A program made the position numbers and the translations under genes. Of a stretch of 64,000 nt of DNA, positions 1 through 11,253 are shown piece by piece; positions within the stretch are counted from its first letter, which is position 1; each line of letters begins with the position of its first letter. The notes below the pieces were generated by a model. That model did no database searches. It saw only the letters and a program-made list of their open reading frames with translations, and was not told the origin of the DNA. Origin of the DNA: Hirudo medicinalis (Eukaryota > Annelida > Clitellata > Hirudinida > Hirudinidae); NCBI GenBank assembly GCA_011800805.1, contig MPNW01000008.1, positions 61,406-125,405 of the forward strand, given 5' to 3'.

Positions 1-126
1 ACTTAGCTTCTTAAATAGCCAGTCAGGACAAAGGAGGATGTCCGCAAACAAAGGATGCGCGCCTGGTAAGTCATCGCTGATAGGGTTAGGATCAGCACGT
101 GATTATGATGGATGTGCGATCCTACA

Positions 127-790
127 AGCTGCAGCTACCTTTCTTTGTGATCTAAAGTTTCCAAATAAATGATGCTTCTGCCTTGATGCTTTGCGATAAC
201 CAATAACAGATTTATCAATTTTGAGATTACTAACACTTCAAACTCTGTTGGTGTGATCTCTCATTATTCTTCTTCTTGCAGTTAAGCTTCTCTTTTTGAT
301 TTTCACAAACCAAGCTCTTGTTAATGGACAAGCCCCTTTCACGAGATGTCTGACCATGGCTTAACGTTAACAACTTTCTGACTATTTCTCCACAGCAATT
401 TGTAATCGTCGTGACTCCCCCATGTGCTCCTTAAAAAATAGATAAATTCTTTGGTCCCTTTTACAGGTACCAAGAATTGGCATGTTTGAGTTACTTTTGA
501 AAGAACAAACTCCAGGCATAATTGGCAGTGTTATCGAAACTGCGAGATCAAACAGACAAGCGAACATATTACGACACTTAATTGAGTGCGTTCCCATGTA
601 CAGCTAGAACAAAGAGATAGCGAATTCTCGCTCCTTTTGATTCCTCAATAAAATTTATTAAAATCCAGTCAAATTTTAGGGCTTTTCTAATTTTTTTTTT
701 TAGGATTTCCCTCGTTTTTTGAGGACTTTTTAGTACTAGAAATCCATGTTTCATAAAATTAGGACTTTTTTTTAGGACATTTTAGGCCCT
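127..790. repeat. Dispersed repeat, copy A
   Basis: This stretch is similar along its whole length to 6383-7425, in the same orientation. The shared blocks begin near the words agctgcagctacc and end in T-rich sequence with repeated 'aggac' words. Copy A is the uninterrupted one: at 521-528 it has a single attggcag where copy B carries a 373-base insertion. On the plus strand an acceptor-like ttttacag at 461-468 is followed by an open frame to a stop near 604 (about 44 residues, including FELLLKEQTPG). The frame is broken in copy B, so copy A may preserve part of a coding exon. I do not recognise the family. The ends and any target duplication of the whole repeat could not be fixed. Confidence 0.75.
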
Positions 791-1004
791 ATTATTGCAG
801 TGGACGCAATAAACTTTGTCGTAATCGCTTACTTCGCCAAGAGCATTTAGCTTATAAACAAAATGCTTGCTCCACTTTCCGCTGAAATGCTCAACTGCCA
901 CGTTGTTTTCAGTATTCGTTGTTTGCGTCCCAAGTAAATAATAATGACAATGTGGGGGGAAAGCAAGTAAACAAAAAGACTATTAAAAAAATTGAAGAAA
1001 AAGT

Positions 1005-1082
1005 AATTACCGATTAATCGAATAAAGAAATTTTAATTGATTAAAAATTTTAACGATTAATCGATTATTTCCGCAGCCCTAG
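1005..1082. mobile_element. Terminal fragment of a DNA transposon
   Basis: The stretch contains two palindromic cgattaatcg words about 45 bases apart and ends in ccgcagccctag. Ends of the type 'cagggctgc...gattaatcgatt' are common in hAT-type non-autonomous elements. I see no partner end nearby, so this is probably a solo or truncated end. The assignment rests on motif resemblance only. Confidence 0.35.
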
Positions 1083-1393
1083 TTTAAACAGATTTGTAAA
1101 TATGATTTATAAGATGACTTGAATGTTGACAGTGACGCAGATGAGGTTACTTCCTTAGGTAGGGACAAGCATGGGCGTGGCCCTAAGCATCTAATGGAAA
1201 ATTTGTTAAGGGTTTTATAAATTGATAAGCTTTAGAGATTGAAAAAGGCTTCCAGCTTTTAGCATTAGCAAACAAATAATTTACGATATACATTTGAATT
1301 TTTAGCGAGATTCTTAATAAGGTCATCTGTTCTCGCAAGATATCAACATGAGTGTTTCCAACAAGTCATGTATGGTTTATTACAATATACTAA

Positions 1394-1540
1394 GAGTAAT
1401 TCCCCATATACTCTTCGGTTCAGAAGAAATCAGGACTCATAAGACTTTAATAATTAGACTAGCTGACTAACAGGCATGACTCAGCGAGGATATGGTAAGG
1501 TGACCCTATTTAGGCTCGAATCTGCTGCGTTACGTGTGAT
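1394..1540. repeat. Interspersed repeat related to the core of the 14.6-15.4 kb element
   Basis: The words atatactcttcgg, gaagaaatca, a tagac block and ggtaaggtgac occur here in the same order as at 14952-15040 and, more weakly, at 15151-15210. No GCG-rich inverted arms flank this copy. It is either a truncated copy or shows that the core is an independent repeat that was captured. The rest of 1541-2077 shows no convincing gene on either strand. Confidence 0.5.
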
Positions 1541-2077
1541 ATCAAAGGCCAAATTGAAATCTTTGTCATACATGTTACACCTCCCTTCACCAACTTGCTT
1601 TGCCAAATACGCAAGTGCAAATAACACCGCGTTGTCGCATTTAACCAATATCTGGTGTAAAGCAGACTCGAGCGAGTTCTGACCGTGCCACTAAATTCGC
1701 ATTTTTGTTTCGGCGTCAACCCCCGCATCACCCAGTGCAGCCCTCCCTAGCGATGCCACTATGTCTCTGTGGATTGCTTATTCTTACCGCCAAGGTTCTC
1801 TAGTTGCCTCCTTCAAAAAGTAATCAATCCATCCAGAGCACATGTTACAGAATGCATAGAATACTTCTATCCATAAACATGCTTTGTTTCATATGTCCTA
1901 ATGTCTGATAAATATTAAATCTTCAATTATCAAACATAGAAAAATAACCCTGCAAATGTCCCTACACAAATTCCATAATGCTCTTTCTCAAGATATTGGT
2001 GAAATCAAAAATAAAATCTGGAAAACTGAGAATTTTATTTCTTATGTTTTACCACTTTGACAAAGAATTTATATGGC

Positions 2078-4277
2078 TCAGGCATGTTTCTTTGCAAAAT
2101 CTGTGGCAAACGTTTCATCAATTAATGTTAATTTGTTCCTCATTATGTTTTTGCCAAGGTCTTTCCAGAGTTTCTCCAGCAGTGACATTGCAGTTTGATG
2201 GAGTTGAAGATGATGAGACTGCTTAGCCATATTTACTAGTGTTTCCAAGAAGATGTCAATCTGCTGCTTTTGTTTCTGCTTTGTTAATGTGTTCATGAAT
2301 TCCTCTACTCTTAATAAAATCAGCAGAGCCAAGTCATTAAGTTTCAACCTATCTAAAGCCTTTAAAATCACCCAAATCTCAGTTATGAGCTTGCTCAATT
2401 CTGGTGGATATTCTTGAGGTAAAACTGTGAGCAGATGCAAAAGAAGACAGAAATGGCCATAAATCTGATGTGGGAACTGATGTGATTCAAGTTGCCCAAG
2501 TGGTCTAATCTCATGAGTATCTTCTTTCCTTTCAATTATAATGGCATTCAATAAGCCCGAAGGAGTAATGGATGACTGAATGTTAGAGCTTTCTGAATAA
2601 GAAATGAAATGATGGAAAGATTCTTCAATTCTACCCAGCATCAACTCCAGATTTGACCTGGTTTTGCCATAGAATTTCACCAATTTTCCAAGCATTAGAG
2701 CTGAACTATCCATGACATTAGTACTTTGGTGAAATCTAACTTTCTCTGACATCATCTGCAATGAAAGGTTAATATGTAAACAGCTCCCAAAACATTCATT
2801 AATATTCATAACATAAACACTCACAAATATTTTACCACAAAACTGATTTCACTCAAAATAATGTGTAATGAGATTTGTAAAAATAATATTCCAAACCACC
2901 TCTCTATTACTTTGAGAGGGGTAACTTGGTAAACAAATTATATCCTTTACTGATAAAAATAACATATTAAAACAACAGTCAAATTTTATTAAGCCACCTG
3001 GATAAGCTCATCCAAGTAAGATTCCATTTGCATTGGATAGTTGGAGACCATGTCACCAAGCAAGAGACAAGCTGCATCCAGAGTCTGCCATTCTGTCCCG
3101 TCTTCATTCACCACTGGCTTCAAATGAATGTAGATTTCATTCACCTTGGGTGCTACCAGTTGTGGGTCAAGCTTCCTCACCACCTCTGAAAGGCAGTGAC
3201 AGGAGTTTGTGCAATCCACAGATAATTTTATACCCAACTTTTCAAGGCAATAACTCATGGCTGTTTTGAAATGTCTTTCTATTAAAAATTTCCCATGTCC
3301 CTTAGTTACTTCTACCCAGGTCTCTTGGCAGAGTTGTTGAAGTACATTCTCCTTGCTATATCTAAAATCAAGAGACCATGAAAATCATATATATATAAAT
3401 AAATAAATATGATGAGTCATTGCCTATTGAACCAAACAGCAGGAAGCAAGGCATCCACCAATTCAATATCAGCACTTTCGAGACTTTTCTCTGATGAGAA
3501 GATTTCTTTGATTGCTTTACAGGACTGATATCTCACACCAGGATTGGGATTGAACATTCCCTTGAGCAAAATCGTGGTGAGGACCTCTTCAATTTCCTTG
3601 ACACTCTTTGCAGCTTTCCGATTTTCTGAGTTAATGCTGACATGCATTGGATGCTTTAGATATAAGTACAGATTACAGTCATGCAACAGAGTGTAAACCA
3701 ATTTCAAGCAATCCTGCTCAAGGTACATGTCCTTGCAATCCAAACAACTCATGACAAATACCAATAGCTCTGAATCAACCTCCCTACAAAATTCCATTCC
3801 AGTTCCTCTCACCATCTGTTCAAGGCAACATATCCAAGAATCAAGATGCTTGTGAGCTGAAACACTTTTAATTGCATTGGCAGAAGGGTGCTCATCACCT
3901 GAGCTATTACAAATCTCATCATTGGCATGATCTTCGCTAATCTCATCGTTCTCCAGGAGATACTGCATCTGCTGAAAAATGAGATGCTTTGATTTTACAT
4001 AAACTTCCTCCTTGAATGCTCGACTTAAATCACCCATAAATACACCGGCTACCCGTCTAATATCCGGCGATCGATCACACAAGCAATTTAGAGCATGAAA
4101 CAATAGCTTTTCCCACAGTCCATCCAACCCTCCCTGTGTACATATCGAATGAAAACGACAGTAAGTCGATGCACTCCTGAAAAGCGAACTTTTGCACTCG
4201 AAAGAAAGCGTTTCAAATTCATCAATGCGCTTCGACAGTTCGCCAAAGTCGAATGCATTAATAGTCCCAGACATCAT
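2078..4277 (-). CDS. HEAT/ARM-like helical-repeat protein, family not identified
   Basis: Three exons, 4277-3424, 3361-2998 and 2755-2078, join in frame into a protein of about 631 residues. It is alpha-helical throughout, with leucine-rich amphipathic helices in pairs typical of HEAT/ARM solenoids, for example around DAACLLLGDMV near residue 390. There is no signal peptide or membrane segment. An acidic, low-complexity insert lies near residues 120-150. I chose the first of two adjacent ATGs (4277); the open frame continues upstream to 4349 but looks like 5' UTR. Intron 1 (62 bases) uses a GC donor, because both nearby GT donors lead at once to a stop. Such proteins are usually scaffolds in DNA-damage, TOR or cilia assembly pathways, but the C-terminus does not match what I know of BRAT1, and TTI and DNAAF5 were not convincing. 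The function is left open. Confidence 0.75.
3362..3423 (-). other. GC-AG intron in the HEAT-like gene
   Basis: The exon ends in AG and the intron starts GCAATG at 3423; it ends in gattttag at 3362. Splicing here keeps the frame open into the next exon. The alternative GT sites, about 8 and 13 bases upstream, both give an immediate stop. Confidence 0.65.
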
Positions 4278-5023
4278 AGCACTCCAACCACCGTAATAAC
4301 TTAAGCAAAAGTAGAAAATGACCCCGAGGTTCACTTTTAAGCATAACAATACTTAACATAATTATCGAGTAGCTTCGCAAAATAACTTCACAGGATAATA
4401 AACTTTCAACCATTGCACAGTTAATTTAGTAATTAATTTTCTGTAGTCCCGAGACCCAAACGGCGCGAACCGGACAGAGCTCTTGCGGGACTGGGAACGC
4501 TCCCGTGGCCTTGTCGCCCTCTACTAATGTCGAAGGCAACTGAATAAAGCATAAATCTATAAGTCTTGCTTACCCCAGTATTCAAAGTTGTCAAAAAAAA
4601 AGTCTCAAAGAACCATAACAATACTACCCCATGATCAATAAATACTTTGTTGTGAGAGCTTGATGATAAACCCCCAATGCTGAACAAAACTAGAGTTGAC
4701 GAAAGCAAGAATAAACAAATAAAAATCAACTTAACCTGTTAACATCTAAAACATAATCATGCAACAAATCTCAAGAAACTCAGCAAGAGTCATCATAAAT
4801 CCACCTAAGCCCTGATAATCTGCCACCTAGGACTACATCTGAGTGGCCAGCTGCCAGAAAATATAATATCAAGACCTGATGATAAAAAACTTAAAAATGA
4901 ATGATGGAAATGATTTCTCAAAGATGTAAACTGTTGAAAAAATTAAAAATGACATAAACTATGAGGTTTGATATAACACATAAAAACACTCAAAATGGAA
5001 TAAATAACATCCAATGTCCGACC
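4278..5023. other. Intergenic region between the HEAT-like gene and the RCC2 3' end
   Basis: A locally GC-rich patch at 4440-4540 lies upstream of the HEAT-like gene and could be its promoter or 5' UTR. The rest is AT-rich. A 98-codon open frame on the minus strand (4433-4729) begins at a TTG, has no early ATG and no splice support, so I do not call it a gene. The RCC2 3' UTR must lie at the high-coordinate end. Confidence 0.5.
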
Positions 5024-8000
5024 CTAAGACCCAAAGTTAAAAACTGGGAGAGCCTCTAGCATGGCTTTGTCCTCATCAGAAGAGTTGCGGGCAATGAGAA
5101 GAGTATGACCCCAACCACAAGCTACTTTTTCAATGTAGATATTCTCAAGGGGCTTTGACTCCATAGGAGTTGAGGTGCTCTTTTGAGCATTATCTCCAAG
5201 ACACTAGAAAACAAAGAATAAAATGAGCATTACCTTTGTGATGCACTAATGAATTACTTACTAGTTCTCCATAGGTTGGGGAACATCCCCAGCTTACAAG
5301 ACTGCTATCTGCTGCTATTACAATGCTTTTGTAACTGAAATTATCACAATGAATTGAATCAATTTATCAACAAATGTTTTAACTGGGATTCAGATCAATA
5401 TTGTAAATAAAGTAAAAGCACATCATCTCTGAATAAGGTGATGTAATTTATCAGACTGAACATCTTAAAATCATAACAAACACACCAGCATCCTATGCTC
5501 CTAATATTCCATCCAGAAAGATCATGAACTGGTTTGGGGTACATGGCTGCCTCACCTGTATTCCTTGTTTGACCCCATAGGTACAAGATGCCTGGTTAGT
5601 AAGGAGAAAACCATTTAATGCCATTCACATCGTCATAATAAATACATTCAAATATTAGAATCAAGAATTTTTAATAAAATGCCATAATTTACCTGATTTA
5701 GATACAGCCATAGAATATGTTGAACCTGCAGCTATGGCAACAGCTCCCCTGTTTTGACCCTCAAAGAACTTGAGGAGGCGAGGCATCATCTCATCCTTGT
5801 TGTCAGTATGTCCAAGCCGACCATATCCCCCAAAGCCCCAAGTATATACCCTCTCCTTCTTGTCTAATGCTAACTGGGGGTCAATCAACATGACACATTA
5901 ATGAAAGAATGCTGATTATTCAAGTGATTTCTTGAGTCATCACATTTAAAACAAACTGTGTAGCCATCTATTGAGGAACTACTTGAGTCCATGGTTCACA
6001 TAGGATTTTGGAAACTCAAGTTTAAGACTTTTTATTCAATTTTTAAGGACCAACATTATTAACATAAATACCAATATTTATTGTTTTTTTAGACTTTAGA
6101 TTTGTAATACAAAATAGAAATACATGAAGGCTAAAAATATTAATTTATTAACATAAAATTCAAGTCTCGCTCTCATTCTAAATTTGCAATTTCTGCAGCT
6201 TTTGCCTCACTATCCTTTTCTTAAGCTGTTGGCCTGGACCAAAAAATCCACATTCATGATTGTGACACTTTCCATCATTAATCTGAGAACTACTTTGCCT
6301 CATAAATCTTTAAAAAAATTATGCTTTAATGTTTACAGTTTCTTTCTCAACCTCATCATTTCATTTTCTGCTTCTTATTTTGTTAGCTGCAGCTACCTTT
6401 CTTCCTGATCTAAATTGTCCAAATAAAACTGATACCTCTGCATTGATGCTTTGCAATGACCAATGACAGATTTATCAACTTTTTTTTACTAAACCTCCAA
6501 CACTGCTGATTTGATCTCTTGCTACTCTTCTTGCAGTTATGCTTTTCTCTTTTTATTTTCAGAAACCAAGCTCTTTCAAAAGATACATGACCATGGCTTA
6601 ATGTTAGCAACATTCTGACTATATCTCTCCACAGGAATTTGTAATTGTCAATATTCCTCATGCCCTCATTAAAAACAAATCAATTCTTTGGTCCCTTTTA
6701 CATGTACAAGAATGTTCTCAAGAATGAACAACATGTTCTCTGTTGGAGTTACAATAAACAAACTCCAGACATAATTGGCAGCAGTGGCCTAGCCAGGATT
6801 TCAAAATCAGTTGAGGTAGGGGAGCAAATGTTTATGTGTACATAAATATTACAAAATTAAAATAAAATACTGCTGGAATAGTGGCAAACAATGTCGTACT
6901 AAAGGAAAGCAAAGGAACTTGTAATTTAGTTATAGAAACTTTTATGTAATAAATATTGACATTGGAAGCTTTCCTAATCTACTGGAGCTGTATTGTTATG
7001 ATAAAATAATGTATTATGATAATAATAATGCATTATGGTATAATAAATTATGTGCAAATTATTAGTATTTATGAATTACACAGAATATATAGAAAAACAT
7101 CAAGGGCACACTGACAGGGGCAGGAAGGCATGAGCATCCCCTTCCATGGCTAAGATTGGCAGTGTTATCAAAACCTCAGGAGATCAAACATACAAGTAAT
7201 ATGTAATATGATTTAATTGAGAGTATTCTAACATGTAGCTAGAACAAAGTGATAGCGAATTCCTGCTATTTTTGATTCCTCAATAAAATTCATTAATGAA
7301 ATTAATTCCAGTATAATTATAGGACCTTATCAATCTTTGTTAGGACTTCCCTCATTTTTAAAGGACTTTTTAGTACAAACAAATCCAAGTTTTAGAAATT
7401 TATGACTTTTTAGACCTTTATGAACCATGTGAATCTCAAAAAGCAACTGATACTTAAGTTTTAATTCCAAATTCTAGTTACTAAGAAGTCACAAAGTTGA
7501 GAAACTTTAAGCTTAATTTACCATGTGATTTTGTCCACAGGCAATGGCTATGATCTCAATGTCATGTAGAGGAGTAATCTGTCCATCTCTCGACTTGTCA
7601 ACAAAAACAAGCACTCTCTGAGGACGAGTCTTGAAGTCAAAACCAATTTTTGAGCTTGAAACAAAATACTTGCCATCTGAGTTGTGACCTGGATAGAATA
7701 AAGGGTTAGGAAACAACAAAACATACATAATACATAATAACAGATATTGAACTTCTAACCTAGCTGCCCATATTCTGGGCTACCAAAGGTGTACAGATTG
7801 CCCTTTATATCCACTATAGCACTAAACTCAGCACCACATCCAATCATCTGGATTGGGGGACCTTTGTGCTGAACCTAAAACATTACATGTAAATAACTAA
7901 AAATAACATAGAAGTAACACTTCATAAAATGATCTAAGGAGCATTGTCAAAAAGTAAAAGTGGTGATGGTCCTAGAGAAATACATTAATTAGAATTGTTA

Positions 8001-9342
8001 TGACCTTGGTGGGGTAAAGGATGACCTGGGGAGTGACTGCCCCAAGCCCCAATTGGCCTGAAGAGTTACAGCCAGTTGCAAACACCAACCCAGTATCTAT
8101 AAAAGAATTAGTTAAATAGAGAATGCAATTGCTAATAACATTGTTGCAAGACCAACCATTGAGAAAGAGGGTGTGAGATTTTCCACAAGCCACCCTGACC
8201 ACATTCACATTGCCAAATGCTTGGATTTGTGTTGGCACATCCCTACGGTTCTTGTCACCTAGTCCAAGCTGTCCAAAATCGTTGCGGCCTGATCCCAAAC
8301 AGAAAGTTTTTAACATGTAACTTGAGTTAGGGTTTCAGATGGGAAGTTTATAAGTTAATAAGTTTGTAAGTTAATAAAAACCTAAGGCATTGATGGGGAA
8401 AGCTTGTGATTCCAGACAAATTTCAAACTCTAAAATTGGGTTTACTGACAAATGAAAGTCTCACCCCATGAATGAACTTTTCCCTCTGAAGTAATAATCA
8501 CACTGTGGCATGCCATGCAACCAGAGGATATTGTTCTCACATTTATATTTTTGAAAGCAGCCAAACGATGAGGCCCATAAAGATTACGTCCCGTGTTTGT
8601 TGTTGAAACTATGGAGAAGTAACTTTGATATTTAAATATCCTATGCAGCAACATTACATTATAAAGCAAGTGGTTCTACAGAGTTTTCCAAATTGTAGTC
8701 TCATTCTTCAGCACATAACAATAGCCAATGCTAGCAACTTTTAAAATTTACTTGTTTTTGGTGCTTGTTTCCTACCAATCATATCCCAATTTGTTCCTCC
8801 ACTGATCAACAGCTCCCCAGACACAGAATCCAACTGCACCACCTCACAGTGATAAGAAGCATGTTATCTTAATGATTGTAATAAGTTGTCGATTATGGCA
8901 CCGTGCAAATTGACTTTTTTGTTGGCCTTAAGTAAAAGCAAATGTTCGACCTCTAACAAATGTTATTAAAGATTGTCAATAGAACCAAATTTTTATCTAG
9001 GTCGCATTCTCCCCATGGTATTCAATAAATTAAACCATATCCACAACATCTTAATCGTAAAAGTGCCATTCTTTATCACCTTTATAAAACCAGTTTAACA
9101 TAGATTATTAAATATAAGCTGACCACTTTTCCATCACCATCGACCGCAGCATCCAAAACGGCATTGCCTTCATTGCCTGCTATTCCAGGCTCAATGGGAG
9201 TTACTATGCCCTGATGCTCATTGTCATCACTAAAACTGCTAAATTCATCGCATTCGTCTGAAGTATCCCTAGGCTTTTTTGTTCTCTTCTTTTTTCGAGT
9301 TTTCTCTTCACCGCCCCCATTTTTGCGTTTCTTAGGAGGCAT
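5024..9342 (-). CDS. RCC2: RCC2 (TD-60), RCC1-like beta-propeller protein
   Basis: Eleven exons: 9342-9124, 8833-8752, 8608-8465, 8288-8157, 8096-8005, 7874-7760, 7688-7522, 5873-5693, 5591-5486, 5334-5262 and 5203-5024. They join without a frame break into 496 residues; human RCC2 has 522. The order of signature segments matches RCC2: NLYGPHR, SEGKVHSWG, GRNDFGQLGLGD, PEYGQLGHNSDGK, GFGGYGRLGH followed by KDEMMPR, and GWGHTLLIAR near the C-terminus. These are the blades of a seven-bladed propeller. The N-terminus (MPPKKRKNGG) is a short basic tail followed by an acidic stretch, as in the vertebrate protein, and this sets the start. The family acts in the nucleus and at centromeres and midzone with the chromosomal passenger complex, and has been described as an exchange factor for small GTPases. 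Exon 1 may end at 9127 instead of 9124. The large seventh intron (5874-7521) holds transposon DNA. Confidence 0.96.
6383..7425. repeat. Dispersed repeat, copy B, inside an RCC2 intron
   Basis: Same family and orientation as 127-790. Similarity resumes on both sides of the 6782-7154 insertion, so the original copy was about 670 bases. It has more substitutions than copy A in the stretch that is open in A, including loss of the acceptor-like site (acatg for acagg), so it is clearly non-coding. Confidence 0.75.
6782..7154. mobile_element. Nested hAT-type non-autonomous element (MITE)
   Basis: The 373-base insertion starts cagtggcctagccagg, a typical hAT-type end, and is flanked by perfect 8-base direct repeats attggcag at 6774-6781 and 7155-7162. 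Eight-base target duplications are the hallmark of hAT transposases. The matching place in copy A (521-528) has one attggcag, so the empty site is present in the same window. The right end (tccatggctaag) shares only TAGCCA with the left end in inverted orientation, so the right inverted repeat is degenerate or was trimmed. It encodes nothing. Confidence 0.85.
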
Positions 9343-10016
9343 ACTTTTGACCGGCACCTCGTCAAAAAAAAAATGCCACCCTGTACTAGGAACAATGAAA
9401 GAAGCGCCGGCAGGATCACGCATGCGCATCTAAAATTGAAATCAATTTCTAATTTTGAAAACTTAATTGAAGCTGTTTGTAAGTAATAATAGATAATGGT
9501 AATAATAAAATTAATTCTAAAAAATAATGTAACAATCTATAAGTTTCAAATATGAATTGCATAAAATTTAAGTATAAACGACCACTACACTTTTCGTCAG
9601 CTTGTTGTGTAAACACCCGCATATGCATTCCATATAACGTTTAGGTTATTTAAAAAAATAATAATTAAATTAAAGGGAACAACATCATGGCGCCTCAATA
9701 ATCACTCAAGGAGCATTTCGAGGTTTGTTTGATAACGCCTTAGCACTAATAAAACCTAAAGCGAAAAAATGGCACTAAATTTGTAAGGATTAGTTTCTTT
9801 TCTAAACTAAAAACAACATAGAAGGCATTGCTATGCCACAGTTTAAGAACTTTTTTTGATGTCGGTTCAACAAATTATTCAAGTTCTGAAAATGTCTAAT
9901 TGAACGCCTGTAACGAACATTAAAAAATAACCGCGTAGAAAAATCGTGCTTAAAGGTCTTGCCGATACATTTCAATTAACGTGATAATTTTAGCGGGACG
10001 TGCGCCAATTGCGTTA
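9343..10016. promoter_or_regulatory. Candidate bidirectional promoter between RCC2 and the 93-residue gene
   Basis: RCC2 starts to the left and the small gene starts to the right, with about 670 bases between the two ATGs. There is no clear TATA box at a fixed distance. Divergent pairs of housekeeping genes with a shared promoter are common in compact animal genomes; here the arrangement is the only evidence. An upstream non-coding exon of the small gene may lie in this interval, because an acceptor-like attttag precedes position 9994. Confidence 0.35.
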
Positions 10017-10602
10017 ATGGCATTGAGTTCAGGTGACAATTTGGCTACAATGACCCTGGAGTACTTGTTGGAAAAATATCTTACTTTTGTAAAAAAAAAA
10101 AATAAATCAGCAAATGGTTTTACTGTCGTGAAAAGCAATTTGTGTAATAAAAGTAAATTGTAATTAAAGTTCTTACGGAGAATACTCTTGAGATTTAGAA
10201 TAAGCCGACCATCCATACTATTTGTTCTTATATGAATATTGTAACAGGTAGTTAGGTTAAAAAATCTGCATTAATTTATTTGTTAAAATTACGATGCATA
10301 TGTTTATCTTAAGTGCAAAGGTCTAACAGTTCAAAACTTGCATGCGAATTTTAGATATTTGATGGCATTTGTAATTGTTTATTTTGTCTCAGTTCACGAA
10401 GAAGGCTAAGAGGCAAGAAATGGACGTGCATAACAGAGAAACGTTGATGCTCAAACATCTTAAAATATCTCACATTAATACTTCGAAATTCCGGACTTCT
10501 GGTTTCTTGGTTGGGAAACCGTTTTGTGTTTGCTTCGATCAACTGAAAGCGATTGACTTTACCTCCAGAAATAACATCTGCAAAAAGTTGGTTGAAGAAT
10601 AA
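10017..10602 (+). CDS. Small two-exon gene, 93-residue protein of unknown function
   Basis: Exons 10017-10088 and 10393-10602 join in phase 0 (donor TTTTGTAAAA, acceptor TTTGTCTCAG) to give 93 codons and a TAA stop. An AATAAA follows at 10643. The first half is a leucine-rich helix (TLEYLLEKYLTF) leading into a basic stretch (TKKAKRQ); the second half is mixed basic and hydrophobic. There is no signal peptide or membrane segment. The frame stays open upstream to an acceptor-like site at 9993, so the real start could be in an earlier exon. The short length and helix-rich, basic character would suit a nuclear or mitochondrial accessory subunit, but I recognise no family. The minus-strand open frame over the second exon looks like a shadow. 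Confidence 0.5.
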
Positions 10603-10642
10603 TTGTCAATAACTTCTATTCATTTTTTTAAATTTTATTTAC

Positions 10643-10648
10643 AATAAA
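10643..10648 (+). terminator. Polyadenylation signal AATAAA of the small gene
   Basis: A canonical hexamer lies 41 bases after the stop codon in T-rich sequence. From here to 11253 I see no other gene; part of it is probably the promoter of the next gene. Confidence 0.5.
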
Positions 10649-11253
10649 GCGATATTACAGAAGGTGGACCATGTAAGGGCGAGGCTTAAGTAAGCATATA
10701 CTTCCGCTGTCAGATTGACCATGGTATTAAAAATAATTCCCAAAAGGCAGTTAGACAGAACTAAATTACTAAATTGTAAAAGAAGCAAGATAGTGACAGA
10801 AAACACAGCGTAATACCGTACAAGTTTGTAGGATCCTTATTACTGTAGAGAAGATTAAAAGGAAAAGACAAATTTTGTTTAAATTTCAATGGTGTTGAAG
10901 AGTGCAGTCTTGGGCTACAACACTGAACAGAAAATAATTTTAATATAATTTTATAGAATGGCGGACTACGTTAATTAATTTTACGCAAGTCATAATAAAT
11001 ATGAACAAAAAAAGTGCAACTTGTAAATTGTAAACTCGTAAACTTGAAAGATATGTGATAAATTATTATCGAAAAATTCACAGTGATTAATTATTAACGT
11101 ATACAAGCAACGCAACAATAAATGTCACAACCAGCATGCCAATTTTAGGTTATTGAATTAAATTCAAAGTCTTTACTTACGCAAAAAACATTTGTTTGAG
11201 CTTTTGTATTTTGAAAATAAAATATTACTTTGGCTCTATTAATATTTGATTAC

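Noticed and set aside
2078..4277. BRAT1 orthologue
   Set aside because: The helical-repeat character fits, but the C-terminal segments do not correspond to those I know for BRAT1.
4433..4729. 98-codon minus-strand frame with a hydrophobic start
   Set aside because: It starts at TTG rather than ATG, crosses the probable promoter of the HEAT-like gene and has no splice or family support.
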